Positions 7,309 to 16,124 of a DNA stretch of 36,319 nt are shown here, in pieces. Position 1 is the stretch's first letter. The number at the start of each line of letters is the position of its first letter. The position numbers and the translations under genes are program-made. The stretch is from Tissierellia bacterium (lineage in GTDB: Bacteria > Bacillota > Clostridia > Tissierellales > Tissierellaceae), in the NCBI GenBank assembly GCA_012735245.1, contig JAAYHU010000029.1, forward strand, positions 66,327-102,645, in the 5' to 3' direction. The notes under the pieces were generated by a model. It was not told where the DNA came from, did not search any database, and saw only the letters and a program-made list of their open reading frames with translations.

Positions 7309-10300
7309 TTGCGACTTAAAAAAGTTGAAATACAGGGATTTAAATCCTTTGCGGATAAAACTACAATAGAAATAATTGACGGAATAACGGCCATAGTAGG
7401 ACCTAATGGTAGTGGTAAAAGCAATATAGCAGATGCAATAAGATGGGTCTTAGGTGAGCAAAGCATAAAAAACCTCCGTGGTAGCAAAATGGAGGACGTA
7501 ATATTCGCTGGTACAAGCAAAAGAAGGCCCCTTGGCTACTCAGAAGTCACCATAACCTTTGACAATAGAGAAGGAAAAATACCTCTAGATTATACAGAAG
7601 TTGAGATTACTAGAAGGATGTTTAGGTCTGGTGAATCAGAATACTATATAAATAAAAACTCCTGCAGATTAAAGGATATAAGAGAATTGTTTATGGATAC
7701 AGGAGTGGGAAAAGATGGATACTCCATAATTGGACAAGGCAGGATAGATGAAATACTTAGCAACAAACCGGAGGACAGGAGACATATCTTTGAAGAGGCT
7801 GCAGGGATTGTAAAATACAAAACTAAGAAGGAAGAAGCAGAGAGGAAATTAGAAAAAACCCAGGGAAACCTTCTAAGAATTAAGGATATTATCTATGAAC
7901 TTAACAACCGATTAGACAGCCTTGAAGCTGAAGCTAATAAAGCAAACATTTTCACAGAACTATATAACAGGCTTAAAAAATTGGAGGTTAATATTTACTT
8001 AAAAAACATAAGGGAAATAGATAGTCAAATTAAGGAAATCAATGAGGAACAAGCAGAGCTTGAAGAAAAGCTTGCAAAAAAAATAGAAGAAAGAATGGAA
8101 ATAGAAGGTAAATTCAATATCCTTAAGGAAAAAATTGGGGACTTAGATACTTCTATTGAAAATTCTAGAAACTATAACCTAAGTCTTACTAGGGAATTGG
8201 AATACAATGAAAATCAGCTAAGGATAGTTGAAGAAAAGGAAAAGTATTATAAAAGGGATTTAGAAAGGCTAACTGCTGAAAAAAATTCTCTAATAAAAAA
8301 GATTGATGAATTAGAAGGAGCTGCTACAAAAATTCAAGAGGAAATTTCAAAAATAAAAATAGAGTATGAAGATATTCTTAAAGAGTTTAGGGGCAAAAGT
8401 AATGAACTAGAAGTAGGGCAAAAGCAACTTAGGGAGATAGAAAAAGATATAGATGAAGAAAAAAATAATATGATTAAATTGTATAATAAGTCTTCTGACA
8501 AAAAGTCAGAATTAAACAGTATTATCTCCTTTAACGAAAATGTGGAAAAGCGAATAGGCCAATTAAAAAAAGAGATTGAGCTTATGGAAGTTCAAAAAAA
8601 GTCTAATTTAGATAAATATAATGAGTATCTTGACAAGAAAACTAAAATTAATCTTGAATTATCCAATTTAACTGAGAAACTTAATAAGATGAAGAATGAA
8701 GAAATGAAATATAATAGGTCTCTTAATTTAATCAATGAAAGAATAAACAAAAACAATATAAATTTACAAAGTAAGTTATCAAATCTTAATATGCTTAAAA
8801 ATTTGGAAAAGGATTACGAAGGCTATTTTAAAGGGGTAAAATCAGTACTTAAACTAAGCAAAGAAAACTCCCATCTAAACAAGGGGTTCATCGGCATAGT
8901 GGCAGACTTAATAAAGGTAGATGAAAAGTTTGAGAAAGCCATAGAAGTAAGTTTAGGATCAAATATTCAGAATGTGGTTACTGAAACAGGGGAAGACGCA
9001 AAAAAGATTATAGAATATTTAAGAGATAATAAACTAGGTAGGATAACATGTTTGCCTCTCAGTGTCATCAAGGGAAATAATATAGCAATTGATCCAAGAG
9101 ACAAATATGAGTACAAAATTTATGGCTTAGGATATGAACTAATAGAGTTTGATAAAAAATTCGATAATATATTTAAATTTTTACTAGGTAGAACAATTGT
9201 TATTGAAAATATGGATTACGGAATAAAATTTGCAAGAAAGTATAACCATTCATACAGAATTGTTACACTATTAGGAGAAGTATTAAATCCTGGAGGTTCC
9301 ATAACTGGAGGAAGTTATGGGGACAGTGGTATTAGTATAATTAGCAGAAGAAGTAAAATAGAAAGGTTAAATAAGGAAATTGAAGAAATAAAAAACAATC
9401 AAACTAACTTAGAAAATGAAAAAATAATTTATATAGAAAGGTTGGAGGCTATAAGGGACAAGATAATAGAAATTGAAAAACTTGTTAAGGAAAAGGAATT
9501 TGAATTAATAGATATAAAGAACTTAATGGAAAACAATAGGTTGGAAATGGAAAGGTTTGATAAGTCCATTGAAAAGGCAGCTAGTGAAATAGATATTCTA
9601 AACACTGAAATAAAGAGTTATAATGAGAGAATTGAAAATCTTTCCAACCTGATAAAACAGTTTGAAAAGCAAATTGACGTGAATAGGGAGAAGATAAAGG
9701 ATTTAACGTCAAATTATAATAGAGAAAAAGAAGAAATAGAAAAGAAATCAAAATTAGTTACTGATTTGAAGCTAAGATTAAATACAATGGACAACAAGGT
9801 TCTTAGTCTCAATGAAAATATGGAAAAAACCAATATTGAAATAAAAGAAAGCCTAAATAAACTTAGGGAAATAGATAATGCTATAATCACTAATACAAAT
9901 AATATTGAAGATATAGTTAAGGCTAGGGAAAATTTCAATAATTCCATTGAAGAACTTGAAGAAAAAGCAAAGATAAGTAAAATAGAATTAGATAATTTAA
10001 TTGTTGATAAAGATGAGGTTATGAAAAGTTTTTATAACGAGCAAAACAAATTGATAGAACTTAACAAATTGATTAACAACATGGAAAAATCAATTAATCA
10101 ACTGGAAGTTAAGTTGGCTAAGAACGCTGTTCAATTAGATAATTATTATAAAAAATTATATGATGATTATGATTTAAACTATCAGGAGGCCCTGGAGTAT
10201 GAAATAGAATTAGAAGATATGCAAAAAGCAATTGCAGAAACAAGGAGATTAAAATACGAAATCAAGGAACTAGGTAATGTAAATCTAGGTGCCATAGAAG

Positions 10301-10887
10301 AATATAAAAGTGAAAAATCAAGATTGGACTTTATTCTAAAACAGCAAAATGATTTAATAGAAGCAAAAGAAAGCCTAAATCAGGTTATAAAAGATATGGA
10401 AAATAAGATGAAGAGTCAGTTTTTAATGAATTTCAATAAAATAAACAGTAATTTTCAAGAAATATTTAAAATCCTTTTTAATGGTGGACATGCTGAGTTA
10501 ATAATAGAAAATGAAGATGACATATTAAACTCAGGCATCGAAATTATTGCCCAACCTCCTGGTAAAAAACTCCAAAGTCTTTCCTTGTTATCTGGAGGAG
10601 AAAAGTCTTTAACAGCAGTAGCATTACTATTTGCAATTTTAAAACTAAAACCTTCACCATTCTGTATTTTAGACGAAATAGATGCAGCATTGGATGAAGC
10701 CAATATCAATAGGTATACCAACTATTTGAAGAGCTTCGATAAGGATACACAATTTGTAATCATCACTCATAGAAAGACTACCATGGAAATAGCAGATGTC
10801 TTATACGGAGTAGCCATGGAGGAGGATGGAATATCCAAGATAATATCGGTTAAACTAAAGGATAATATGGATGAAATAGCAAGTTAG
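7309..10887 (+). CDS. smc: chromosome segregation protein SMC
   Basis: This 1192-residue protein has the complete SMC layout: N-terminal ATPase half with Walker A GPNGSGKSN (residues 31-39) and the IGQGRIDEIL segment; a long coiled coil; a hinge at about 527-670 ending in glycine-rich GGSITGGSYG; a second coiled coil; and the C-terminal ATPase half with signature LSGGEKSL (about 1095) and Walker B CILDEIDAALDEA (about 1119). With ScpA and ScpB it forms condensin, which aligns and separates chromosome arms. The start is a TTG with AGAGGTG six bases upstream; no in-frame ATG or GTG fits the conserved N-terminus (MRLKKVEIQGFKSFADKT). ftsY follows closely. Confidence 0.97.
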   Translation: MRLKKVEIQGFKSFADKTTIEIIDGITAIVGPNGSGKSNIADAIRWVLGEQSIKNLRGSKMEDVIFAGTSKRRPLGYSEVTITFDNREGKIPLDYTEVEITRRMFRSGESEYYINKNSCRLKDIRELFMDTGVGKDGYSIIGQGRIDEILSNKPEDRRHIFEEAAGIVKYKTKKEEAERKLEKTQGNLLRIKDIIYELNNRLDSLEAEANKANIFTELYNRLKKLEVNIYLKNIREIDSQIKEINEEQAELEEKLAKKIEERMEIEGKFNILKEKIGDLDTSIENSRNYNLSLTRELEYNENQLRIVEEKEKYYKRDLERLTAEKNSLIKKIDELEGAATKIQEEISKIKIEYEDILKEFRGKSNELEVGQKQLREIEKDIDEEKNNMIKLYNKSSDKKSELNSIISFNENVEKRIGQLKKEIELMEVQKKSNLDKYNEYLDKKTKINLELSNLTEKLNKMKNEEMKYNRSLNLINERINKNNINLQSKLSNLNMLKNLEKDYEGYFKGVKSVLKLSKENSHLNKGFIGIVADLIKVDEKFEKAIEVSLGSNIQNVVTETGEDAKKIIEYLRDNKLGRITCLPLSVIKGNNIAIDPRDKYEYKIYGLGYELIEFDKKFDNIFKFLLGRTIVIENMDYGIKFARKYNHSYRIVTLLGEVLNPGGSITGGSYGDSGISIISRRSKIERLNKEIEEIKNNQTNLENEKIIYIERLEAIRDKIIEIEKLVKEKEFELIDIKNLMENNRLEMERFDKSIEKAASEIDILNTEIKSYNERIENLSNLIKQFEKQIDVNREKIKDLTSNYNREKEEIEKKSKLVTDLKLRLNTMDNKVLSLNENMEKTNIEIKESLNKLREIDNAIITNTNNIEDIVKARENFNNSIEELEEKAKISKIELDNLIVDKDEVMKSFYNEQNKLIELNKLINNMEKSINQLEVKLAKNAVQLDNYYKKLYDDYDLNYQEALEYEIELEDMQKAIAETRRLKYEIKELGNVNLGAIEEYKSEKSRLDFILKQQNDLIEAKESLNQVIKDMENKMKSQFLMNFNKINSNFQEIFKILFNGGHAELIIENEDDILNSGIEIIAQPPGKKLQSLSLLSGGEKSLTAVALLFAILKLKPSPFCILDEIDAALDEANINRYTNYLKSFDKDTQFVIITHRKTTMEIADVLYGVAMEEDGISKIISVKLKDNMDEIAS

Positions 10888-10898
10888 GGGGAAGTTAA

Positions 10899-12008
10899 AT
10901 GTTTAAATGGTTTAAAAAGAAGGATAAGAAAAAAGATGAAATATTTGATAAGGAAGAATTAATAGAGGAAAAAGATGAAGCAGAAACTCAAGAAGTAGAA
11001 GATGATGAAATTGATGAAAATATAAATGTAGAATCCACGGTAAATGAATTAGAAGAAGGGAAAGAAGAAGTCGAAGATAAAGCGCCTAAAAAAATAAGCT
11101 TATTTGAAAAGTTAATGGGTGGCTTGACTAAGACAAGGAAGGATATATCCAGCAAAATAGATAACATATTAAAGTCATATAAAAAAGTAGATGAGGAATT
11201 ATTTGATGATTTAGAAGAAGTATTAGTAACTGCTGATGTAGGCGTTAATACTACTATGACCTTAATTGATAATCTTAGGGAAAGGGTAAAAGAGGAAAAG
11301 GTATCAGAACCAAAGGAAGTTAAGGAGTTGCTAAAGGATGAAATTAAAAAATTAATGACAGAAGAAAATATGGATTATAAACTAAATATAGAACCTTCTC
11401 CTGCTATTATTTTAGTTGTTGGGGTCAATGGAGTAGGCAAAACAACTACTATTGGAAAACTAGCATATAGGCTAAAAAGGGAAGGGAAGAAAGTCTTAAT
11501 CGCAGCAGGTGATACCTTTAGGGCTGCAGCCATAGAACAATTAGAGGAATGGGGGAATAGGGCAGGTGTCGATGTAATATCTCATAGTGAAGGGGCTGAC
11601 CCAGCAGCAGTGATTTTCGATGGAATACAGGCAGCTAAGGCAAGGAAGGTAGATGTTCTAATATGCGATACTGCAGGAAGGTTACACAATAAATCTAATC
11701 TAATGAACGAGCTGAATAAAATATTTAGGATTACTGAAAGGGAATTTAATGAAGCTACTAAAGAAGTTTTATTGGTCCTAGATGCCACTACAGGACAAAA
11801 TGCAATGAATCAAGCTAAGGTATTTAATGAAGTTGCAAATATTACAGGCATTGCATTAACTAAGCTTGATGGTACAGCAAAAGGTGGAGTAATTATAGCA
11901 CTGCAATCAGAATTAAAAATACCAGTAAAGCTAGTTGGCGTTGGAGAAGGAATAGAAGATTTACAACCATTTATAGTAGAAGATTTTGTTAAGGCAATTA
12001 TTGATTAA
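10899..12008 (+). CDS. ftsY: signal recognition particle receptor FtsY
   Basis: The 369-residue product has a highly charged, acidic N-terminal region (about residues 1-65) followed by an SRP-GTPase NG domain. Visible motifs are GVNGVGKTTTIGKLA (about 175-189), DTFRAAAIEQL, DTAGRLHNKSNLM and TKLDGTAKGG. FtsY sits at the inner membrane face and docks the SRP-ribosome complex onto the translocon. GGGGGAAG precedes the ATG, 11 bases after smc. Its partner ffh is two genes downstream, and a terminator with an embedded promoter lies between ftsY and ylxM. Confidence 0.97.
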   Translation: MFKWFKKKDKKKDEIFDKEELIEEKDEAETQEVEDDEIDENINVESTVNELEEGKEEVEDKAPKKISLFEKLMGGLTKTRKDISSKIDNILKSYKKVDEELFDDLEEVLVTADVGVNTTMTLIDNLRERVKEEKVSEPKEVKELLKDEIKKLMTEENMDYKLNIEPSPAIILVVGVNGVGKTTTIGKLAYRLKREGKKVLIAAGDTFRAAAIEQLEEWGNRAGVDVISHSEGADPAAVIFDGIQAAKARKVDVLICDTAGRLHNKSNLMNELNKIFRITEREFNEATKEVLLVLDATTGQNAMNQAKVFNEVANITGIALTKLDGTAKGGVIIALQSELKIPVKLVGVGEGIEDLQPFIVEDFVKAIID

Positions 12009-12013
12009 ATGTG

Positions 12014-12042
12014 TTGACAAATTAAATACTTTATATTAAAAT
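12014..12042 (+). promoter_or_regulatory. sigma-A promoter for ylxM-ffh, overlapping the ftsY terminator
   Basis: TTGACA (12014-12019), a 17-base spacer and TAAAAT (12037-12042) match the housekeeping consensus well. The start point would be near 12049, inside the left arm of the terminator hairpin. Transcripts starting here would keep only the inner seven base pairs of that hairpin at their 5' end. Confidence 0.72.
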
Positions 12043-12081
12043 AATACCGTCAAGTAAGAAACTTGACAGTATTATTTTTTT
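12038..12081 (+). terminator. intrinsic terminator after ftsY
   Basis: The arms 12038-12055 and 12061-12078 form an 18-position stem with a single C-A mismatch (12048/12068) and an AAGAA loop, running into a T tract ending at 12081. It should stop transcription arriving from smc-ftsY. The outer part of its left arm overlaps the -10 box of the ylxM promoter. Confidence 0.85.
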
Positions 12082-12090
12082 GGTGATACA

Positions 12091-12474
12091 ATGGTAGAAA
12101 AACTTGTAGAAGTAGGTATATTATTTGATTTCTATGGGAAATTACTTAGTAAAAAGCAGTTTTTAGTTATTGAGCTTTATTATATCCATGATTTGTCTCT
12201 AGCTGAAATCGGTGATGAACTGGGGATTACTAAGCAGGGTGTCTTTGATATTTTAAGGAGAGCAGAGGATAAGTTATACAAATATGAAAAAAACCTAAGA
12301 CTAGTAGAAAAGTTTTTTAGCAGTCATGACTGTATAAGAAAGATCCTTGAAATATCAGAAGAAATAATGGATATAGCAGAGAAAAACCATATGGAAGATA
12401 TATACGACAAATCTCTTAGGATAAATGAAATAAGTAAGGAGATTTTAAACGACAGTAGGGAGGTGATGGGTTAA
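12091..12474 (+). CDS. ylxM: YlxM family SRP-associated DNA-binding-like protein
   Basis: This is a 127-residue protein with a sigma-70 region 4-like helix-turn-helix: LSKKQFLVIELYYIHDLSLAEI followed by GITKQGVFDILRRAEDKL. It matches the YlxM/p13 family, whose gene is nearly always directly upstream of ffh, as here (one-base overlap, TAATG). Homologues in streptococci bind SRP components and stimulate FtsY/Ffh GTPase activity; despite the helix-turn-helix, a DNA target is not established. The ribosome site is weak (GGTG within the end of the terminator T run), which may keep its level low relative to ffh, which has a strong GGGAGGTGA. Confidence 0.92.
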   Translation: MVEKLVEVGILFDFYGKLLSKKQFLVIELYYIHDLSLAEIGDELGITKQGVFDILRRAEDKLYKYEKNLRLVEKFFSSHDCIRKILEISEEIMDIAEKNHMEDIYDKSLRINEISKEILNDSREVMG

Positions 12475-13814
12475 TGGTATTCGAATCCTTATCTGAAAAA
12501 TTACAAAATGCCTTAAGCAAATTAAGAGGAAAGGGTAAACTTTCAGAAAAAGATGTTGACATGGCTATGCGGGAAGTTAGGCTGGCCTTATTAGAAGCAG
12601 ATGTAAACTTTAAAGTAGTTAAGGACTTTGTAAAGAATGTTAAAGAAAGAGCAATTGGCTCTGAAGTGATGGAAAGTCTAACTCCTGGGCAACAGGTTAT
12701 TAAGATAGTAAACGAAGAATTAACTAAGTTAATGGGAGAAAAGGAAGCTAAAATAAATTTTTCACCAAGTCCCCCTACTGTAATTTTAATGTGTGGTTTG
12801 CAGGGTGCAGGTAAAACTACGACTTCTGGAAAATTAGCATTTAATTTAAAGAAGCAAAATAAAAGACCTTTACTAGTTGCCTGCGATATCTACAGACCTG
12901 CAGCTATTAAACAACTTGAAGTAGTTGGTGAAAAAGTTGATGTTCCAGTTTTTACTATGGGAAATAAGGTCAATCCTGTAGACATAGCTAAGGCAGCCCT
13001 AGAACATGGAAAAAAACATGGAAATGATGTTATTATAATAGACACAGCAGGCAGACTCCATATAGATGAAGAATTAATGGAAGAGATAGAAAATATCCAT
13101 TCTGCTGTTAATCCACAAGAGGTTCTACTAGTCCTTGACGCCATGACTGGTCAAGATGCTGTAAACGTTGCAGAAGCTTTTAATGAAAGGCTGGGCATTA
13201 CAGGAGTTATCCTAACAAAATTGGATGGAGATGCAAGAGGTGGTGCTGCTTTATCCCTAAGGGCAGTTACTCAAAAACCCATAAAGTTTGTTGGTATGGG
13301 AGAAAAATTAGATCAATTGGAGCCTTTCCATCCGGATCGAATGGCATCTAGAATACTTGGAATGGGAGATGTATTAAGTCTAATAGAAAAAGCCCAAGCA
13401 AACATAGATGCTAAAAAAGCCTTAGAATTGGAAAAGAAGATTAGAACCCAGCAATTTACCTTTGACGATTTTCTCGATCAATTAGAACAGATGAAGTCCT
13501 TAGGACCCTTAGATCAAATTCTCGGCATGTTGCCAGGTATAAACTCTAAGGCATTGAAAGGACTTGATGTTAGCGAAAAAGATATTATTAAAATTCAAGC
13601 AATTATTCAGTCTATGACAAAAAAAGAAAGAGAAAACCCAGACATAATAGATAGCAGCAGAAGGAAACGAATTGCCCGTGGTAGTGGAACTACAGTCCAA
13701 GATGTGAATAAACTTCTAAAACAGTTTAAGGAAACTAAGAAGATGATGAAGAAGTTTACAGATATGGAAAAAACCTTGAAGAAAAGAGGGAAATTTGGAT
13801 TCCCCTTTTTTTAA
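12474..13814 (+). CDS. ffh: signal recognition particle protein Ffh
   Basis: The 446-residue product has an N domain, a GTPase G domain with GLQGAGKTTTSGKLA (about residues 108-122), DTAGRLHIDEEL and TKLDGDARGG, and a C-terminal M domain (FDDFLDQLEQMKSLGPLDQI, IQSMTKKERENPD, RIARGSGTTVQDVNKLL). With 4.5S/6S SRP RNA it recognises signal sequences on nascent chains and delivers them to FtsY. No SRP RNA gene is visible in this window. The ATG overlaps the ylxM stop by one base and follows GGGAGGTGA. Its last codons form part of a terminator-like hairpin before rpsP. Confidence 0.98.
   Translation: MVFESLSEKLQNALSKLRGKGKLSEKDVDMAMREVRLALLEADVNFKVVKDFVKNVKERAIGSEVMESLTPGQQVIKIVNEELTKLMGEKEAKINFSPSPPTVILMCGLQGAGKTTTSGKLAFNLKKQNKRPLLVACDIYRPAAIKQLEVVGEKVDVPVFTMGNKVNPVDIAKAALEHGKKHGNDVIIIDTAGRLHIDEELMEEIENIHSAVNPQEVLLVLDAMTGQDAVNVAEAFNERLGITGVILTKLDGDARGGAALSLRAVTQKPIKFVGMGEKLDQLEPFHPDRMASRILGMGDVLSLIEKAQANIDAKKALELEKKIRTQQFTFDDFLDQLEQMKSLGPLDQILGMLPGINSKALKGLDVSEKDIIKIQAIIQSMTKKERENPDIIDSSRRKRIARGSGTTVQDVNKLLKQFKETKKMMKKFTDMEKTLKKRGKFGFPFF
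13788..13812 (+). terminator. possible weak terminator inside the ffh 3' end
   Basis: GGGAA (13788-13792) pairs with TTCCC (13800-13804) around a seven-base loop, followed by C and seven T residues. Beyond one A-C mismatch the A-rich left flank can pair with the T run. It is encoded by the final codons of ffh and could attenuate readthrough into rpsP. The stem is short, so function is uncertain. Confidence 0.4.
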
Positions 13815-13845
13815 ATAAATATTAGTTTTAACAGGAGGTGAAAAG

Positions 13846-14103
13846 ATGGCAGTAAAAATTAGACTAAGAAGAATGGGAGCTAAGAAAAATCCCTTCTACA
13901 GAATAGTTGTTGCTGATTCTCGAGCTTCTAGAGATGGAAGATTTATCGAAGAAATCGGTTATTATAATCCATTAACTGAGCCTAAAACAGTTAAAATAGA
14001 TAATGAAAAGGCTATTAAGTGGTTAAGAAATGGTGCAAAACCAACTGATACTGTAGATAGATTGTTTAAACAAACTGGTATATACGAAAATAAAACTGAG
14101 TAA
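13846..14103 (+). CDS. rpsP: ribosomal protein bS16
   Basis: The 85-residue basic protein begins [20 protein letters not shown], the standard bS16 start, and continues [22 protein letters not shown]. It is part of the small ribosomal subunit and helps 30S assembly. AGGAGGTGA precedes the ATG at good spacing. It heads the conserved cluster rpsP-khpA-rimM-trmD, in which rimM encodes a 30S maturation factor. Only 31 bases separate it from ffh, so there is no room for an obvious separate promoter unless one lies inside ffh. Confidence 0.98.
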   Translation: MAVKIRLRRMGAKKNPFYRIVVADSRASRDGRFIEEIGYYNPLTEPKTVKIDNEKAIKWLRNGAKPTDTVDRLFKQTGIYENKTE

Positions 14104-14129
14104 TATAAAATATCAAGGAGGTGCTGAAT

Positions 14130-14360
14130 ATGGGAGAATTAGTAGAATTCATTGCTAAATCACTTGTTGAAAACCCAGATGAAGTAGAGGTTAATGAAAT
14201 TGAAGGAACTCAGTCTGTAATAATTGAATTAAAGGTACATCCTGATGATATGGGAAAGGTTATAGGCAAGCAAGGAAGAATTGCTAAGGCCATAAGAACA
14301 GTGGTAAAAGCTGCAGCTATTAAAGATAATAAAAGAGTAGTTGTAGAAATAATTCAATAA
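14130..14360 (+). CDS. khpA: KH-domain RNA-binding protein KhpA (YlqC)
   Basis: This 76-residue protein is one KH domain, with the GxxG loop GKQG at residues 46-49 in VHPDDMGKVIGKQGRIAKAI. It matches KhpA (YlqC), which in streptococci forms a complex with KhpB and binds RNA, affecting cell division and growth. A longer frame starting at a GTG at 14121 is open, but AAGGAGGTG covers that codon; the ATG at 14130 is correct. Its position between rpsP and rimM is the conserved one. Confidence 0.94.
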   Translation: MGELVEFIAKSLVENPDEVEVNEIEGTQSVIIELKVHPDDMGKVIGKQGRIAKAIRTVVKAAAIKDNKRVVVEIIQ

Positions 14361-14391
14361 GATATTCTTATTAAAATGAATAGGTGAAAAA

Positions 14392-14895
14392 ATGGATTAT
14401 ACTATAGTTGGAAAAATCATTAGTAATCACGGTATTAAAGGTGAAGTTAAAGTCTATCCCTTAACCGATGATCTTCATAGGTTCAGTGATTTAGAAATTG
14501 TTTATATAGGAGAAAAGAAAATTGAGGCAGAGATTGAAGCAGTTAGATATCATAAAGACCTTGGAATTCTAAAATTCAAAGGATTTGATAATATAAATCA
14601 AATACTATCTTTCAAAGATGATTATATATACATCAAAGATGAAGATAGGATAGTTTTACCTGAGAACCATTATTTCATCTCAGATTTGATAAATTGTAAA
14701 GTTTACGATACTGCTTCAAACTTAATTGGTCATTTAGTTGATGTATTGCAAGGGCCCAGTAATGATGTTTACGTAGTAAAGGATGCTAATAATAAAAAAG
14801 AATATCTAATTCCTGCTGTAAAAGAATTTGTCATTGATGTGAACATTAAGGATAAAATGATCATTATTGACCCTATTGAAGGAATGATTGAATGA
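14392..14895 (+). CDS. rimM: 16S rRNA processing protein RimM
   Basis: The 167-residue product has the RimM N-terminal domain ([20 protein letters not shown]) and a C-terminal PRC-barrel ([39 protein letters not shown]). RimM binds ribosomal protein S19 in the head of the 30S subunit and helps its late maturation. Length is normal. A modest AGGTGA ribosome site precedes the ATG. The stop overlaps the trmD start by four bases (ATGA), so the two are translationally coupled. Confidence 0.96.
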   Translation: MDYTIVGKIISNHGIKGEVKVYPLTDDLHRFSDLEIVYIGEKKIEAEIEAVRYHKDLGILKFKGFDNINQILSFKDDYIYIKDEDRIVLPENHYFISDLINCKVYDTASNLIGHLVDVLQGPSNDVYVVKDANNKKEYLIPAVKEFVIDVNIKDKMIIIDPIEGMIE

Positions 14896-15626
14896 GAATA
14901 GATATATTAACCCTATTTCCAGATTTCTTTAAGACTTTTTGTAATTGGAGCATAATAGGTAGGGCCTATGAAGAAGGTATAATCCAAATTAACTGTATAA
15001 ATATCAGAGATTTTTCAAAGGATAAACATAAAAGAGTAGATGACTATCCCTTTGGTGGCGGAGCAGGTATGGTAATGAAGCCAGAACCTATTTATGATGC
15101 CATCCAAAGCGTAAAAGCTTCCAATACAAGGGTAATTTACCTGTCACCACAGGGAAAGGTCTTTAATCAAGAATTAGCCATTGAACTTTCTAAAGAGGAA
15201 CATATAATTCTATTATGTGGACATTATGAAGGAATAGATAATAGAATTGTAGAACATTATGTAGATGAAGAGATTTCTATTGGAGATTATGTACTAACTG
15301 GTGGAGAAATACCAGCAATGGTAATAATAGATGCTGTAGCTAGACTATTACCTGGAGTACTTTCTTCAGATGAATCTTTTATTAATGAATCTCATTATAA
15401 TGGATTGTTGGAATATCCACAATACACGAGACCTAGGGAGTTTAATGGCCATTGGGTCCCAGATATTTTATTATCTGGCCATCATGAAAAGATCAAAACT
15501 TGGAGAAAAATAGAATCTTTAAAAGCCACCCTTGTTAAACGGCCTGATTTACTTGAAAAAATTGAATTAACAAAAGAGGAAATGGAAATATTATCTCGTA
15601 TAAAAGATTGTATGCATGAAAAGTAA
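14892..15626 (+). CDS. trmD: tRNA (guanine-N1)-methyltransferase TrmD
   Basis: The 244-residue product shows the TrmD hallmarks: [13 protein letters not shown] at the start, [53 protein letters not shown] and [18 protein letters not shown]. These line the knotted SPOUT-fold site that binds S-adenosylmethionine. It methylates G37 next to the anticodon of certain tRNAs and prevents +1 frameshifting. The start lies within the rimM stop (ATGA overlap). The rplS promoter begins directly after its stop codon, so rplS is separately controlled. Confidence 0.98.
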   Translation: MRIDILTLFPDFFKTFCNWSIIGRAYEEGIIQINCINIRDFSKDKHKRVDDYPFGGGAGMVMKPEPIYDAIQSVKASNTRVIYLSPQGKVFNQELAIELSKEEHIILLCGHYEGIDNRIVEHYVDEEISIGDYVLTGGEIPAMVIIDAVARLLPGVLSSDESFINESHYNGLLEYPQYTRPREFNGHWVPDILLSGHHEKIKTWRKIESLKATLVKRPDLLEKIELTKEEMEILSRIKDCMHEK

Positions 15627-15627
15627 G

Positions 15628-15656
15628 TTGTAATTCAACTTTTGTTATGCTATAAT
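15628..15656 (+). promoter_or_regulatory. extended -10 promoter for rplS
   Basis: TTGTAA (15628-15633), a 17-base spacer and TATAAT (15651-15656), preceded by TGC, form a strong housekeeping promoter. The start point would be near 15663, giving a leader of about 68 bases before rplS. It begins one base after the trmD stop codon. Confidence 0.8.
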
Positions 15657-15660
15657 ACTT

Positions 15661-15730
15661 ATCGTATGTAAATAGGGATGGTCCTCTGCCTATGGGCAAG
15701 AACATCTGTGGAGAAGGGAGGTCTATAGAA
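15661..15730 (+). promoter_or_regulatory. probable L19 ribosomal protein leader
   Basis: The leader between the rplS promoter and start codon can fold: GATG (15677-15680) pairs with CATC (15703-15706), enclosing a TGCC/GGCA stem (15687-15690 with 15695-15698). In an alternative fold, CCTC (15683-15686) can pair with GAGG of the ribosome site (15718-15721), which would hide it. Low-GC Gram-positive bacteria are known to carry an L19 leader family upstream of rplS, thought to mediate autoregulation by L19. I identify it from position and pairing, not from a covariance search. Confidence 0.65.
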
Positions 15731-16078
15731 ATGGATATAATTAAAATGATAGAAGAAGAACAACTAAGAGACGATTTGCCAGAGTTTAACGTAGGTGACA
15801 CTATTCAAGTTCATTATAAAGTTGTAGAAGGTAATCGTGAAAGAATTCAAGTTTTTGAAGGTACAGTAATTAAAATACAAGGTGGCGGGGCAAGAAAAAC
15901 TTTTACAGTTAGAAGAATATCTTATGGCGTAGGAGTTGAAAGAACTTTCCCAATTCATTCTCCAAGGATTGATAAAATAGTTGTTACTAGAAGAGGTAAG
16001 GTTAGAAGAGCCAGACTATTCTATCTCAGGGATAGACAAGGTAAGTCTGCTAGAGTTAAAGAAAAGAGAGATTACTAA
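15731..16078 (+). CDS. rplS: ribosomal protein bL19
   Basis: The 115-residue product matches bL19: [52 protein letters not shown] and the basic end [19 protein letters not shown]. It lies at the interface of the two ribosomal subunits. The open frame extends upstream to 15692, but that ATG lies in the structured leader and before the GGGAGG site; the ATG at 15731, nine bases after GGGAGG, gives the usual family length. It has its own promoter and leader and ends at a strong terminator. Confidence 0.98.
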   Translation: MDIIKMIEEEQLRDDLPEFNVGDTIQVHYKVVEGNRERIQVFEGTVIKIQGGGARKTFTVRRISYGVGVERTFPIHSPRIDKIVVTRRGKVRRARLFYLRDRQGKSARVKEKRDY

Positions 16079-16081
16079 TTT

Positions 16082-16110
16082 ATTGGGACTTTTTAGTCCC
16101 AATTTTATTT
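16082..16110 (+). terminator. intrinsic terminator after rplS
   Basis: ATTGGGACT (16082-16090) pairs exactly with AGTCCCAAT (16095-16103) around a TTTT loop and is followed by a T-rich tail. It closes the rplS transcript, four bases after its stop codon. Confidence 0.85.
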
Positions 16111-16124
16111 AAGTAGGTGAAATT

